Shown here piece by piece: positions 1-10,342 of a stretch of 26,429 nucleotides of DNA. The first letter of the stretch is position 1. Every line of letters starts with the position of its first letter. Made by a program: the position numbers and the translations under genes. This stretch comes from Nemertoderma westbladi (Eukaryota; Xenacoelomorpha; Nemertodermatida; Nemertodermatidae). Location: contig JAUCBJ010003396.1 of NCBI GenBank assembly GCA_032718475.1, positions 1 through 26,429 on the forward strand, in the 5' to 3' direction. The notes under the pieces are model-generated. The model did not search any database, was not told where the DNA came from, and saw only the letters and a program-made list of their open reading frames with translations.

Positions 1-2
1 AC

Positions 3-503
3 GAGATTTACGAGCGGAGTGTTAAACCTTCACATCTTCTTATCAATCGCCGCGGCGTCATCAAATTGAGTGACTACGGGTTGACAACTATGCTCAAGAA
101 ACAGAATATTCACATTGGATGTGATGATGGTGAGAAGATTTATATGTCGCCGGAACAAATAGAATCGCGTGTGTCCAAGGATATCTACGACTCATCCAAG
201 TACAACCTGTGGAGTCTGGGTGTCACTCTCCTCGAACTAACCACAGGGGAGTTCCCATTCACGACTAAATTATTTGAAGAAATTATGGCCATATTAAATG
301 ACCCACCGCCCTCCCTCCCACCAGATGGAGATGCAATGGAATTCTCAACCGAGTTTCGATATTTCATTGACGGATGCTTGGCTAAGGATCCAGACCAGCG
401 GCCCTACTCCCCAATGAGATGGGCGCACTACAGGTTCATCCAGAAGAACGAACGACCTCCTGAAAACACATCAGACTTTGTCAAAGCGACTCTGATGATA
501 TGA
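3..503 (+). CDS. MAP2K-like protein kinase, C-terminal part, probable pseudokinase (5' partial)
   Basis: The frame is open from position 3 to the TGA at 501-503 (166 codons); the N-lobe lies off the left edge. The order of motifs fits a MAP kinase kinase: a catalytic loop read as YERSVKPSHLLIN, then DYG, IYMSPEQIE (the APE segment), LWSLGVTLLELTTGEFPF (subdomain IX) and CLAKDPDQRP (subdomain XI), followed by a short tail ending in DFVKATLMI. The closest family pattern I recall is MKK4/7 or MKK3/6. Several key positions are altered: the HRD aspartate is Ser, the catalytic-loop Asn is His, the subdomain IX Asp is Asn, and the activation-loop Ser/Thr phosphosites of active MAP2Ks are Leu and Asn. 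The DYG Asp and the Lys of VKP remain. I infer a catalytically weak or dead scaffold-type kinase. The whole visible C-lobe is one exon, so a retrocopy origin is possible. A decayed pseudogene is less likely because the frame is unbroken. Confidence 0.8.
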   Translation, partial: EIYERSVKPSHLLINRRGVIKLSDYGLTTMLKKQNIHIGCDDGEKIYMSPEQIESRVSKDIYDSSKYNLWSLGVTLLELTTGEFPFTTKLFEEIMAILNDPPPSLPPDGDAMEFSTEFRYFIDGCLAKDPDQRPYSPMRWAHYRFIQKNERPPENTSDFVKATLMI

Positions 504-780
504 ATCACTACGACGAAGTAACTTTATATTGTATATCATCTTACCCGATCGCAATTGTAATTAAATTGTATTATAAAATGAAAACCTTATGCATTCCGCT
601 AGTTTTAATCTTACTCGATATTGATATAGTAGATTGATCTACCACGGGGAGTCTCGCACAGTAATTTACTGCTTTGGTTCCTTAGTTACTGAGATTCCAA
701 TTATTGAACACGCCAACCCCTGAATCCGGGGTCTTTGAACAATCATATAAGGAATGCCAATGGCTGACAATTCACGCGTC
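504..780. other. 3' flank of the kinase gene
   Basis: No coding signal is visible. An ATTAAA hexamer at about 560-565, some 57 bases after the kinase stop codon, could serve as a variant poly(A) signal; there is no AATAAA close by. The rest is unremarkable AT-rich sequence. Confidence 0.35.
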
Positions 781-1164
781 AGCTCCCGGCAAAAATGCAA
801 TCCGGGTCGCGATCCCGATTTTTTGTACCGGGATCCCGAAGTATAAATAGTGAAGTAAATTTGGTAAATATCTGATAAATAGTGGCAGCAGAGCGGAAAT
901 GTTTTGTTTATATTTAATTTTGATGTCAGTAAACCATCCTGAAATTAATTGCAAAATAATTTAATATATTTATATTATTAATATATTATTTAATATAACT
1001 TTTCTTCCTAATATTTCAGAAGTGTAAGATAAAGTGAGTGTTACCCAAAACTAGGCGCATATAGTAATAACATTAAGGAATTTAGTCCCAATCCCGATCC
1101 CGAAAAACGAGATCCCGAGAGTGATAATCCCGGTCCCGGAAATCCCGAAAAGTCTGATCCCGTT
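781..1164. repeat. GATCCCG-repeat cluster flanking an AT-rich core, possible MITE
   Basis: At 785-840 there are several CCGGG/ATCCCG motifs, including the palindrome CGGGATCCCG. At 1091-1163 ATCCCG recurs at 1091, 1097, 1112, 1127, 1142 and 1157, so the last five are exactly 15 bp apart. Between them lies about 240 bp of AT-rich sequence. GC-rich short repeats at both ends of an AT-rich core resemble the subterminal repeats of small non-autonomous DNA transposons. I could not find a clean terminal inverted repeat or a target-site duplication, so the element call is tentative. Confidence 0.35.
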
Positions 1165-1654
1165 TAAACACTAGTCGGCTGAACAGTTTTACGACAGTGG
1201 CCATCAATACTCATATGTAGTGCCTGCAGGGAGGTTCTGGGTTTGACAATAATATCATTTAAATCTAAATTTAATTTCATTGCAAAATAGCTGAGATTAT
1301 GATCTTTCAAAAGTTTAATAAACAAAATTATTGCATAAACAAGATATTCCAAGCTCTATTTACGTATTACCTACCCCACCACACGTAGAATAAATGTATT
1401 TTATTAAACGGCTTATAAACGACCAGAATCCAAGATTCTAGGTATAGCTGTTTCTGCTATTTCTAAATGTTTAGGGGTTCGATGTGTCATGGTTAAGACC
1501 TTTCGGTAACAAACAAAATAATGAACAAATTCTATTTATCCCATTCAATTCAACAGTAAATTGGCGCAATGTAATTCACGATATCAAGTTAGGTCTAGGG
1601 AGCAGTGAGTAAATCAATAATATTTAAACATTATCTGAATCACTGATTACTTAC
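1165..1654. other. Non-coding stretch left of the last visible CAP-Gly exon
   Basis: I see no exon that could continue the CAP-Gly gene on the minus strand. No segment here combines an acceptor with the expected continuation of the second CAP-Gly domain (a W-x-G-V-E-L type motif). It is probably intron. Confidence 0.4.
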
Positions 1655-1752
1655 CCACAGCAAAATCCACAGCCCCAATGAATCGGATAGTGCCTTTAAC
1701 GCCGTTTACCGAACATGCTAAACCTGTTCTTAGTTTGGGGTTGATGACAACC
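1655..1752 (-). CDS. CLIP-like CAP-Gly protein, exon e (start of second CAP-Gly-like domain)
   Basis: On the minus strand the exon is preceded by ATTTTACAG and followed by GTAAGTAA, both strong splice signals. It is 98 bp: one base completes a Ser codon with exon d, then 32 codons, then one base carried over. It reads VVINPKLRTGLACSVNGVKG followed by TIRFIGAVDFAV. The pattern V-N-G-x-K-G-T-(I/V)-R-(F/Y)-(I/L)-G-x-(V/T)-x-F-A is the N-terminal half of a CAP-Gly domain, the fold that binds the C-terminal EEY/F tails of tubulin and EB proteins. The second half (W-x-G-V-E-L and the GKNDG motif) must be in an exon beyond the left edge or one I could not see. A second CAP-Gly after a linker matches the CLIP-170 type of layout. 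The glycine-poor GLACSV at the start of the domain is unusual. Confidence 0.8.
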
Positions 1753-2110
1753 CTGTAAAATAAAAATGGTTACAAGTACAAAGAAATTATAAAAATCGTA
1801 ACATGTTAAACAGTCGTTCAATGCGATAAACTCGCCTCTATTCCAAGCCTCCTTGCGTTCGTCCTGTAAATTTGGTCGCCAAAATTTATGGCCTCACACA
1901 GGTACTGATCTTCATGTTAAATCACTCATTATACTAGACCCCGTATGGAGGAGAGGATAAAACCAAGTGCCAGTAACAAGCAAGAGTAAGTACTGGACCT
2001 ACAGTAATACAGGACTATTATTAATTATTGTTCAACTTTCTTAACTTCTATTTTTTTTAACCATGACACTACAATAGCTTTGTTTTAAGTGTTACATAAG
2101 GTTCACTTAC
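1753..2110 (-). other. Intron between CAP-Gly exons d and e
   Basis: This 358-bp intron has a GTAAGT donor (minus strand, just below 2111) and a TTTTACAG acceptor just above 1752. Nothing else is recognised in it. Confidence 0.75.
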
Positions 2111-2203
2111 GACATGCTGGCTCTTCTATCGAAGGCGAATTCCACGGCAGGGCGCTGTTGCGACTTGCGATCATCTGTGTTCAACTTCATCTTTTTTACC
2201 GAC
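2111..2203 (-). CDS. CLIP-like CAP-Gly protein, exon d (linker)
   Basis: The minus-strand exon is bounded by TTTTCTATAG and GTAAGTGAAC. It is 93 bp: one base joins GG of exon c to make Gly, then 30 codons, then TC, which joins exon e to make Ser. It encodes a basic, Ser-containing linker, with SVKKMKLNTDDRKSQQRP at the start and FDRRASMS at the end. RRAS is a canonical basophilic (PKA-type) phosphosite, and phosphorylation of such linkers is a known way of regulating CLIP family proteins; that it happens here is inference. There is no domain of its own. Membership rests on same strand, matching phases on both sides and position between two CAP-Gly segments. The intron upstream of it would be 22.8 kb and holds the satellite. 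Confidence 0.72.
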
Positions 2204-2490
2204 CTATAGAAAATTAAAAATTAACTTCACTTTCACTTCTGTTCTATTTGAATAACGAAAAGTTGAAAAGTATTCTAAGTAACAGTTTATTTATAAGAGC
2301 AAAAATATTTTAAGCATTTAAACCAATATACAGTAGTAGCATGTATTAAAAATTTACTAATATAAATTATTTTTTAATAAATTATTTATTAACTACAGTA
2401 ACATAGACTTTGTTTATTAACAATAATTAATTAATCAATTTATTTAAATTCTATTTAAAATTCTGTAATTTATCTATTTTTTTTCGTTTT
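2204..2490. other. AT-rich left margin of the giant intron
   Basis: This stretch is very AT-rich and ends in a T-run (about 2476-2490) that runs straight into the first satellite unit. No gene or element is recognised. On the minus strand it carries the acceptor for exon d. Confidence 0.5.
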
Positions 2491-5400
2491 ACAGCTCCAC
2501 TTGTGCTTTAAACTCTTCCTTACGTACTGAACTCTTTGTTACAGCTCCACTTGTACTTTAAACTCTTCCTTACGTACTGTACTCTTTGTTACAGCTCCAC
2601 TTGTACTTTAAACTCCTCCTTACGTACTGTACTCTTTGTTACAGCTCCACTTGTGCTTTAAACTCCTCCTTACGTACTGAACTCTTTGTTACAGCTCCAC
2701 TTGTGCTTTAAACTCCTCCTTACGTACTGTACTCTTTGTTACAGCTCCACTTGTGCTTTAAACTCCTCCTTACGTACTGCACTCTTTGTTACAGCTCCAC
2801 TTGTGCTTTAAACTCCTCCTTACGTACTGTACTCTTTGTTACAGCTCCACTTGTGCTTTAAACTCCTCCTTACGTACTGCACTCTTTGTTACAGCTCCAC
2901 TTGTGCTTTAAACTCCTCCTTACGTACTGTACTCTTTGTTACAGCTCCACTTGTGCTTTAAACTCCTCCTTACGTACTGCACTCTTTGTTACAGCTCCAC
3001 TTGTGCTTTAAACTCCTCCTTACGTACTGTACTCTTTGTTACAGCTCCACTTGTGCTTTAAACTCCTCCTTACGTACTGTACTCTTTGTTACAGCTCCAC
3101 TTGTGCTTTAAACTCCTCCTTACGTACTGTACTCTTTGTTACAGCTCCACTTGTGCTTTAAACTCCTCCTTACGTACTGTACTCTTTGTTACAGCTCCAC
3201 TTGTGCTTTAAACTCCTCCTTACGTACTGTACTCTTTGTTACAGCTCCACTTGTGCTTTAAACTCCTCCTTACGTACTGTACTCTTTGTTACAGCTCCAC
3301 TTGTGCTTTAAACTCCTCCTTACGTACTGTACTCTTTGTTACAGCTCCACTTGTGCTTTAAACTCCTCCTTACGTACTGTACTCTTTGTTACAGCTCCAC
3401 TTGTGCTTTAAACTCCTCCTTACGTACTGCACTCTTTGTTACAGCTCCACTTGTGCTTTAAACTCCTCCTTACGTACTGTACTCTTTGTTACAGCTCCAC
3501 TTGTGCTTTAAACTCCTCCTTACGTACTGTACTCTTTGTTACAGCTCCACTTGTGCTTTAAACTCCTCCTTACGTACTGTACTCTTTGTTACAGCTCCAC
3601 TTGTGCTTTAAACTCCTCCTTACGTACTGCACTCTTTGTTACAGCTCCACTTGTGCTTTAAACTCCTCCTTACGTACTGCACTCTTTGTTACAGCTCCAC
3701 TTGTACTTTAAACTCCTCCTTACGTACTGTACTCTTTGTTACAGCTCCACTTGTGCTTTAAACTCCTCCTTACGTACTGTACTCTTTGTTACAGCTCCAC
3801 TTGTGCTTTAAACTCCTCCTTACGTACTGTACTCTTTGTTACAGCTCCACTTGTGCTTTAAACTCCTCCTTACGTACTGTACTCTTTGTTACAGCTCCAC
3901 TTGTGCTTTAAACTCCTCCTTACGTACTGTACTCTTTGTTACAGCTCCACTTGTGCTTTAAACTCCTCCTTACGTACTGTACTCTTTGTTACAGCTCCAC
4001 TTGTGCTTTAAACTCCTCCTTACGTACTGTACTCTTTGTTACAGCTCCACTTGTGCTTTAAACTCCTCCTTACGTACTGTACTCTTTGTTACAGCTCCAC
4101 TTGTGCTTTAAACTCCTCCTTACGTACTGTACTCTTTGTTACAGCTCCACTTGTGCTTTAAACTCCTCCTTACGTACTCTACTCTTTGTTACAGCTCCAC
4201 TTGTGCTTTAAACTCCTCCTTACGTACTGCACTCTTTGTTACAGCTCCACTTGTGCTTTAAACTCCTCCTTACGTACTGTACTCTTTGTTACAGCTCCAC
4301 TTGTGCTTTAAACTCCTCCTTACGTACTGCACTCTTTGTTACAGCTCCACTTGTACTTTAAACTCCTCCTTACGTACTGTACTCTTTGTTACAGCTCCAC
4401 TTGTGCTTTAAACTCCTCCTTACGTACTGCACTCTTTGTTACAGCACCACTTGTGCTTTAAACTCCTCCTTACGTACTGTACTCTTTGTTACAGCTTCAC
4501 TTGTACTTTAAACTCCTCCTTACGTACTGTACTCTTTGTTACAGCTCCACTTGTGCTTTAAACTCCTCCTTACGTACTGTACTCTTTGTTACAGCTCCAC
4601 TTGTGCTTTAAACTCCTCCTTACGTACTGCACTCTTTGTTACAGCTCCACTTGTGTTTTAAACTCCTCCTTACGTACTGCACTCTTTGTTACAGATCCAC
4701 TTGTACTTTAAACTCCTCCTTACGTACTCTACTCTTTGTTACAGCTCCACTTGTGCTTTAAACTCCTCCTTACGTACTGTACTCTTTGTTACAGCTCCAC
4801 TTGTGCTTTAAACTCCTCCTTACGTACTGTACTCTTTGTTACAGCTCCACTTGTACTTTAAACTCCTCCTTACGTACTGTACTCTTTGTTACAGCTCCAC
4901 TTGTACTTTAAACTCCTCCTTACGTACTGTACTCTTTGTTACAGCTCCACTTGTGCTTTAAACTCTTCCTTACGTACTGCACTCTTTGTTACAGCTCCAC
5001 TTGTACTTTAAACTCCTCCTTACGTGCTGTACTCTTTGTTACAGCTCCACTTGTGCTTTAAACTCTTCCTTACGTACTGCACTCTTTGTTACAGCACCAC
5101 TTGTGCTTTAAACTCCTCCTTACGTACTGTACTCTTTGTTACAGCTTCACTTGTACTTTAAACTCCTCCTTACGTACTGTACTCTTTGTTACAGCTCCAC
5201 TTGTGCTTTAAACTCCTCCTTACGTACTCTACTCTTTGTTACAGCTCCACTTGTGCTTTAAACTCCTCCTTACGTACTGCACTCTTTGTTACAGCTCCAC
5301 TTGTGTTTTAAACTCCTCCTTACGTACTGCACTCTTTGTTACAGATCCACTTGTACTTTAAACTCCTCCTTACGTACTCTACTCTTTGTTACAGCTCCAC

Positions 5401-6321
5401 TTGTGCTTTAAACTCCTCCTTACGTACTGTACTCTTTGTTACAGCTCCACTTGTGCTTTAAACTCCTCCTTACGTACTGTACTCTTTGTTACAGCTCCAC
5501 TTGTACTTTAAACTCCTCCTTACGTACTGTACTCTTTGTTACAGCTCCACTTGTGCTTTAAACTCCTCCTTACGTACTGTACTCTTTGTTACAGCTCCAC
5601 TTGTACTTTAAACTCCTCCTTACGTACTGTACTCTTTGTTACAGCTCCACTTGTGCTTTAAACTCCTCCTTACGTACTCTACTCTTTGTTACAGCTCCAC
5701 TTGTGCTTTAAACTCCTCCTTACGTACTCTACTCTTTGTTACAGCTCCACTTGTGCTTTAAACTCCTCCTTACGTACTGTACTCTTTGTTACAGCTCCAC
5801 TTGTGCTTTAAACTCCTCCTTACGTACTGTACTCTTTGTTACAGCTCCACTTGTACTTTAAACTCCTCCTTACGTACTGTACTCTTTGTTACAGCTCCAC
5901 TTGTGCTTTAAACTCCTCCTTACGTACTCTACTCTTTGTTACAGCTCCACTTGTGTTTTAAACTCCTCCTTACGTACTGCACTCTTTGTTACAGATCCAC
6001 TTGTACTTTAAACTCCTCCTTACGTACTGAACTCTTTGTTACAGCTTCACTTGTACTTTAAACTCCTCCTTACGTACTGTACTCTTTGTTACAGCTCCAC
6101 TTGTACTTTAAACTCCTCCTTACGTACTGTACTCTTTGTTACAGCTCCACTTGTGCTTTAAACTCTTCCTTACGTACTGTACTCTTTGTTACAGCTCCAC
6201 TTGTGCTTTAAACTCCTCCTTACGTACTGTACTCTTTGTTACAGCTCCACTTGTGCTTTAAACTCTTCCTTACGTACTGTACTCTTTGTTACAGCTCCAC
6301 TTATGCTTTAAACTCCTCCTT
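2491..6321. repeat. 50-bp satellite block 1 (about 76.6 units)
   Basis: The unit runs from ACAGCTCCACTTGTGC through TTTAAACTCCTCCTTACG and TACTGTACTCTTTGTT. Units begin at 2491 and every 50 bp after with no indel up to 6290, that is 76 whole units plus 31 bases. Variation is confined to a few sites: unit position 5-6 (CT, TT, AT or CA), 15 (G/A), 16 (C/T), 25 (C/T), and 39-40 (GT, GC, GA, CT). The right part shows a 650-bp (13-unit) higher-order period: the rare units with ACAGCACC (4441, 5091), ACAGCTTC (4491, 5141), TTGTGTTT (4651, 5301, 5951) and ACAGATCC (4691, 5341, 5991) all recur at 650 bp. The block ends where LINE copy 1 begins. Confidence 0.97.
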
Positions 6322-7505
6322 TCTGTTATCTTTGTTGACTTCTTCAAGGCCTTTGATTCAGTCTCTCGCTCACGTATGTTCAGCATACTTTCATTATATG
6401 GGATTCCTGATGAAATTATTGCAGCAATCAAATCAGTATACGATGGTTCGACAACATTTGTGTCTACTGTTGACGGTGACACAGAACCATTTGAAGTGTT
6501 ATGGGGCGTCCTCCAAGGAGACACACTTGCACCATTCTTGTTCATTATTGTGGTTGACTATGTTCTACGCATGTCCTTAGATCATCATAATGATGATGGG
6601 GTGATGATAACTCCACCTACTGGCTCCAGAAGTCGAGGAAATCCTGCCAAGTACCTAACTGATCTAGACTTTGCTGATGACTTAGGAGTACTCTCAGAAT
6701 CACTAGAGGGAGCCCAACGGCTCCTCAGCTCATTAGAACATGCTGCTTCTAGTGTTGGTCTTTTTATTAACTCCAGAAAGACCAAAATTTTGACAGTTAA
6801 CTTTGAAAGTCCTCAGCAAGTCTCTGATCGGATGAGCATAAGCTCAAAAGATAGTATGCTTGAGAATGTGGATGACTTCTGTTACCTGGGATCATGGATC
6901 CGGAAGTCAGGTACTTCCGAATACGGATATTCCTTCGAATACGTAAGGGAAAGGCATGGGCAGCCTTGAATAGGCTTTCCAGGATTTGGAAGTCACCGAG
7001 AATTAATCGGAAACTTAAGGTCCGGTTATTTAGAGCAGTAGTAGTTCCAGTACTCCTCTATGGGAGTCCTTGCTGGGCTCTAACTGCTGAGGACACCAAA
7101 TCTCTGGACGGCACATTCACAAGAATTCTACGTCGGGTTCATTCTGTCAAGTTCAATGCACACATCTCCAACCAGACACTATATAACATTGGAGGTGTCT
7201 CATTGGTTCCCCCAAGCTTGACACTAGAACAAAATCGCCTCCGCTTTGCAGGACATTGCTTTCGCCGTGAGGACCAGCCAGTGCATAATCTTGTACTTTG
7301 GCAGCCTCATGGAGTTAATAAGCATGGTGGACAGCCCATGACTTTCTTGAGACGCATCTTAAAGGACACTGGCCTTGAAGATGCGGATGATCTAGCAAAT
7401 GTCATGGGTGATAGGAAGTTGTGGCGGTGCAATTTTGTCGATAAGCCGGCACAGCATTCTTAAAAATGCAGCTGCAATGCAGCATGCCGATCCTAGTAGT
7501 AGTAG
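6322..7505 (+). mobile_element. LINE copy 1: 5'-truncated non-LTR retrotransposon, RT and C-terminal region, frameshifted
   Basis: The reading frame starts inside reverse transcriptase at motif A (FVDFFKAFDSV, near 6334-6366), continues through motif B (GVLQGDTLAPFLF, near 6507) and motif C (FADD, 6670-6681), and stops at 6969 because of a replacement at 6913-6931. There, 19 bases stand where copy 4 has 5. The C-terminal region then continues in another frame to 7463 (FAGHCFRREDQPVHNLVLW type motif). The 3' end is CCTAGTAGTAGTAG, a short TAG-repeat tail. Endonuclease and the N-terminal half of RT are missing. It lies between unit positions 30 and 31 of the satellite with at most one duplicated base. 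The style of motifs B and C matches RTE/CR1-like LINEs; I do not assign a clade. It is not autonomous. Confidence 0.93.
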
Positions 7506-9158
7506 TACGTACTGTACTCTTTGTTACAGCTCCACTTGTGCTTTAAACTCCTCCTTACGTACTGTACTCTTTGTTACAGCTCCACTTGTACTTTAAACTC
7601 CTCCTTACGTACTGTACTCTTTGTTACAGCTCCACTTGTGCTTTAAACTCCTCCTTACGTACTGTACTCTTTGTTACAGCTCCACTTGTGCTTTAAACTC
7701 TTCCTTACGTACTGTACTCTTTGTTACAGCTCCACTTGTGCTTTAAACTCCTCCTTACGTGCTGTACTCTTTGTTACAGCTCCACTTGTGCTTTAAACTC
7801 CTCCTTACGTACTGCACTCTTTGTTACAGCTCCACTTGTGCTTTAAACTCCTCCTTACGTGCTGTACTCTTTGTTACAGCTCCACTTGTGCTTTAAACTC
7901 CTCCTTACGTACTGCACTCTTTGTTACAGCTCCACTTGTGCTTTAAACTCCTCCTTACGTGCTGTACTCTTTGTTACAGCTCCACTTGTGCTTTAAACTC
8001 CTCCTTACGTACTGCACTCTTTGTTACAGCTCCACTTGTGCTTTAAACTCCTCCTTACGTGCTGTACTCTTTGTTACAGCTCCACTTGTGCTTTAAACTC
8101 CTCCTTACGTACTGCACTCTTTGTTACAGCTCCACTTGTGCTTTAAACTCTTCCTTACGTACTGCACTCTTTGTTACAGCTCCAATTGTGCTTTAAACTC
8201 TTCCTTACGTACTGTACTCTTTGTTACAGCTCCACTTGTGCTTTAAACTCCTCCTTACGTACTGCACTCTTTGTTACAGCTCCACTTGTGCTTTAAACTC
8301 CTCCGTACGTACTGCACTCTTTGTTACAGCTCCACTTGTGCTTTAAACTCCTCCTTACGTGCTGTACTCTTTGTTACAGCTCCACTTGTGCTTTAAACTC
8401 CTCCTTACGTACTGCACTCTTTGTTACAGCTCCACTTGTGCTTGAAAACTCCTCCTTACGTACTGCACTCTTTGTTACAGCTCCACTTGTGCTTTAAACT
8501 CCTCCTTACGTGCTGTACTCTTTGTTACAGCTCCACTTGTGCTTTAAACTCCTCCTTACGTACTGCACTCTTTGTTACAGCTCCAATTGTGCTTTAAACT
8601 CTTCCTTACGTACTGTACTCTTTGTTACAGCTCCACTTGTGCTTTAAACTCCTCCTTACGTACTGCACTCTTTGTTACAGCTCCACTTGTGCTTTAAACT
8701 CTTCCTTACGTACTGCACTCTTTGTTACAGCTCCACTTGTGCTTTAAACTCCTCCTTACGTACTGCACTCTTTGTTACAGCTTCACTTGTACTTTAAACT
8801 CCTCCTTACGTACTGTACTCTTTGTTACAGCTCCACTTGTGCTTGAAAACTCCTCCGTACGTACTGCACTCTTTGTTACAGCTCCACTTGTGCTTTAAAC
8901 TCCTCCTTACGTACTGTACTCTTTGTTACAGCTCCACTTGTGCTTTAAACTCCTCCTTACGTACTGTACTCTTTGTTACAGCTCCACTTGTGCTTTAAAC
9001 TCCTCCGTACGTACTGCACTCTTTGTTACAGCTCCACTTGTGCTTTAAACTCCTCCTTACGTACTGTACTCTTTGTTACTGCTCCACTTGTGCTTTAAAC
9101 TCTTCCTTACGTACTGTACTCTTTGTTACAGCTCCACTTATGCTTTAAACTCCTCTTT
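7506..9158. repeat. 50-bp satellite block 2 (about 33 units)
   Basis: The same unit resumes at unit position 31 (TACGTACTG) directly after the TAG tail of LINE copy 1, so the phase is kept across the insertion. The block has 33 units plus two single-base insertions (CTTGAAAACT for CTTTAAACT, near 8443 and 8843). From about 7760 to 8160 units with GTGCTGTAC and GTACTGCAC alternate, giving a 100-bp dimer period. The first ~0.9-1.2 kb matches block 3 unit by unit at an offset of 2837 bp, including the first CTTGAAAACT variant. Confidence 0.97.
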
Positions 9159-10342
9159 TCTGTTATCTTTGTTGACTTCTTCAAGGCCTTTGATTCAGTC
9201 TCTCGCTCACGTATGTTCAGCATACTTTCATTATATGGGATTCCTGATGAAATTATTGCAGCAATCAAATCAGTATACGATGGTTCGACAACATTTGTGT
9301 CTACTGTTGACGGTGACACAGAACCATTTGAAGTGTTATGGGGCGTCCTCCAAGGAGACACACTTGCACCATTCTTGTTCATTATTGTGGTTGACTATGT
9401 TCTACGCATGTCCTTAGATCATCATAATGATGATGGGGTGATGATAACTCCACCTACTGGCTCCAGAAGTCGAGGAAATCCTGCCAAGTACCTAACTGAT
9501 CTAGACTTTGCTGATGACTTAGGAGTACTCTCAGAATCACTAGAGGGAGCCCAACGGCTCCTCAGCTCATTAGAACATGCTGCTTCTAGTGTTGGTCTTT
9601 TTATTAACTCCAGAAAGACCAAAATTTTGACAGTTAACTTTGAAAGTCCTCAGCAAGTCTCTGATCGGATGAGCATAAGCTCAAAAGATAGTATGCTTGA
9701 GAATGTGGATGACTTCTGTTACCTGGGATCATGGATCCGGAAGTCAGGTACTTCCGAATACGGATATTCCTTCGAATACGTAAGGGAAAGGCATGGGCAG
9801 CCTTGAATAGGCTTTCCAGGATTTGGAAGTCACCGAGAATTAATCGGAAACTTAAGGTCCGGTTATTTAGAGCAGTAGTAGTTCCAGTACTCCTCTATGG
9901 GAGTCCTTGCTGGGCTCTAACTGCTGAGGACACCAAATCTCTGGACGGCACATTCACAAGAATTCTACGTCGGGTTCATTCTGTCAAGTTCAATGCACAC
10001 ATCTCCAACCAGACACTATATAACATTGGAGGTGTCTCATTGGTTCCCCCAAGCTTGACACTAGAACAAAATCGCCTCCGCTTTGCAGGACATTGCTTTC
10101 GCCGTGAGGACCAGCCAGTGCATAATCTTGTACTTTGGCAGCCTCATGGAGTTAATAAGCATGGTGGACAGCCCATGACTTTCTTGAGACGCATCTTAAA
10201 GGACACTGGCCTTGAAGATGCGGATGATCTAGCAAATGTCATGGGTGATAGGGAGTTGTGGCGGTGCAATTTTGTCGATAAGCCGGCACAGCATTCTTAA
10301 AAATGCAGCTGCAATGCAGCATGCCGATCCTAGTAGTAGTAG
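9159..10342 (+). mobile_element. LINE copy 2: near-identical to copy 1, same frameshift
   Basis: It is collinear with copy 1 at an offset of 2837 bp with very few differences (for example AGGGAGTTG for AGGAAGTTG near the 3' end, and CTCTTTTC for CTCCTTTC at the left junction). It carries the same 19-base replacement that breaks the RT frame, the same 5' truncation at motif A and the same TAG tail. The sharing of flanking satellite variants with copy 1 points to duplication of a LINE-plus-satellite block, not to a new retrotransposition. Confidence 0.93.

Noticed and set aside
1200-1260. SINE or tRNA-derived B-box-like motif (GGTTCTGGGTTTGA)
   Set aside because: No A box, no tRNA fold and no poly(A) or repeat tail were found nearby.
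2491-2560. True exon acceptor at the start of the array (TTTTACAG)
   Set aside because: The sequence following it is the satellite unit, which has no conserved reading frame (50 is not a multiple of three, and TAA occurs in the unit).
2491-6321. CRISPR array
   Set aside because: The 50-bp units are directly contiguous with no unique spacers, and the setting is eukaryotic; this is a tandem satellite.
6236-6580. Open frames on both strands at the left ends of LINE copies 1-3 (also 9073-9417 and 12909-13253)
   Set aside because: They are out of frame with the RT, start inside satellite units, and repeat identically at each copy; they are shadows of the LINE frame.
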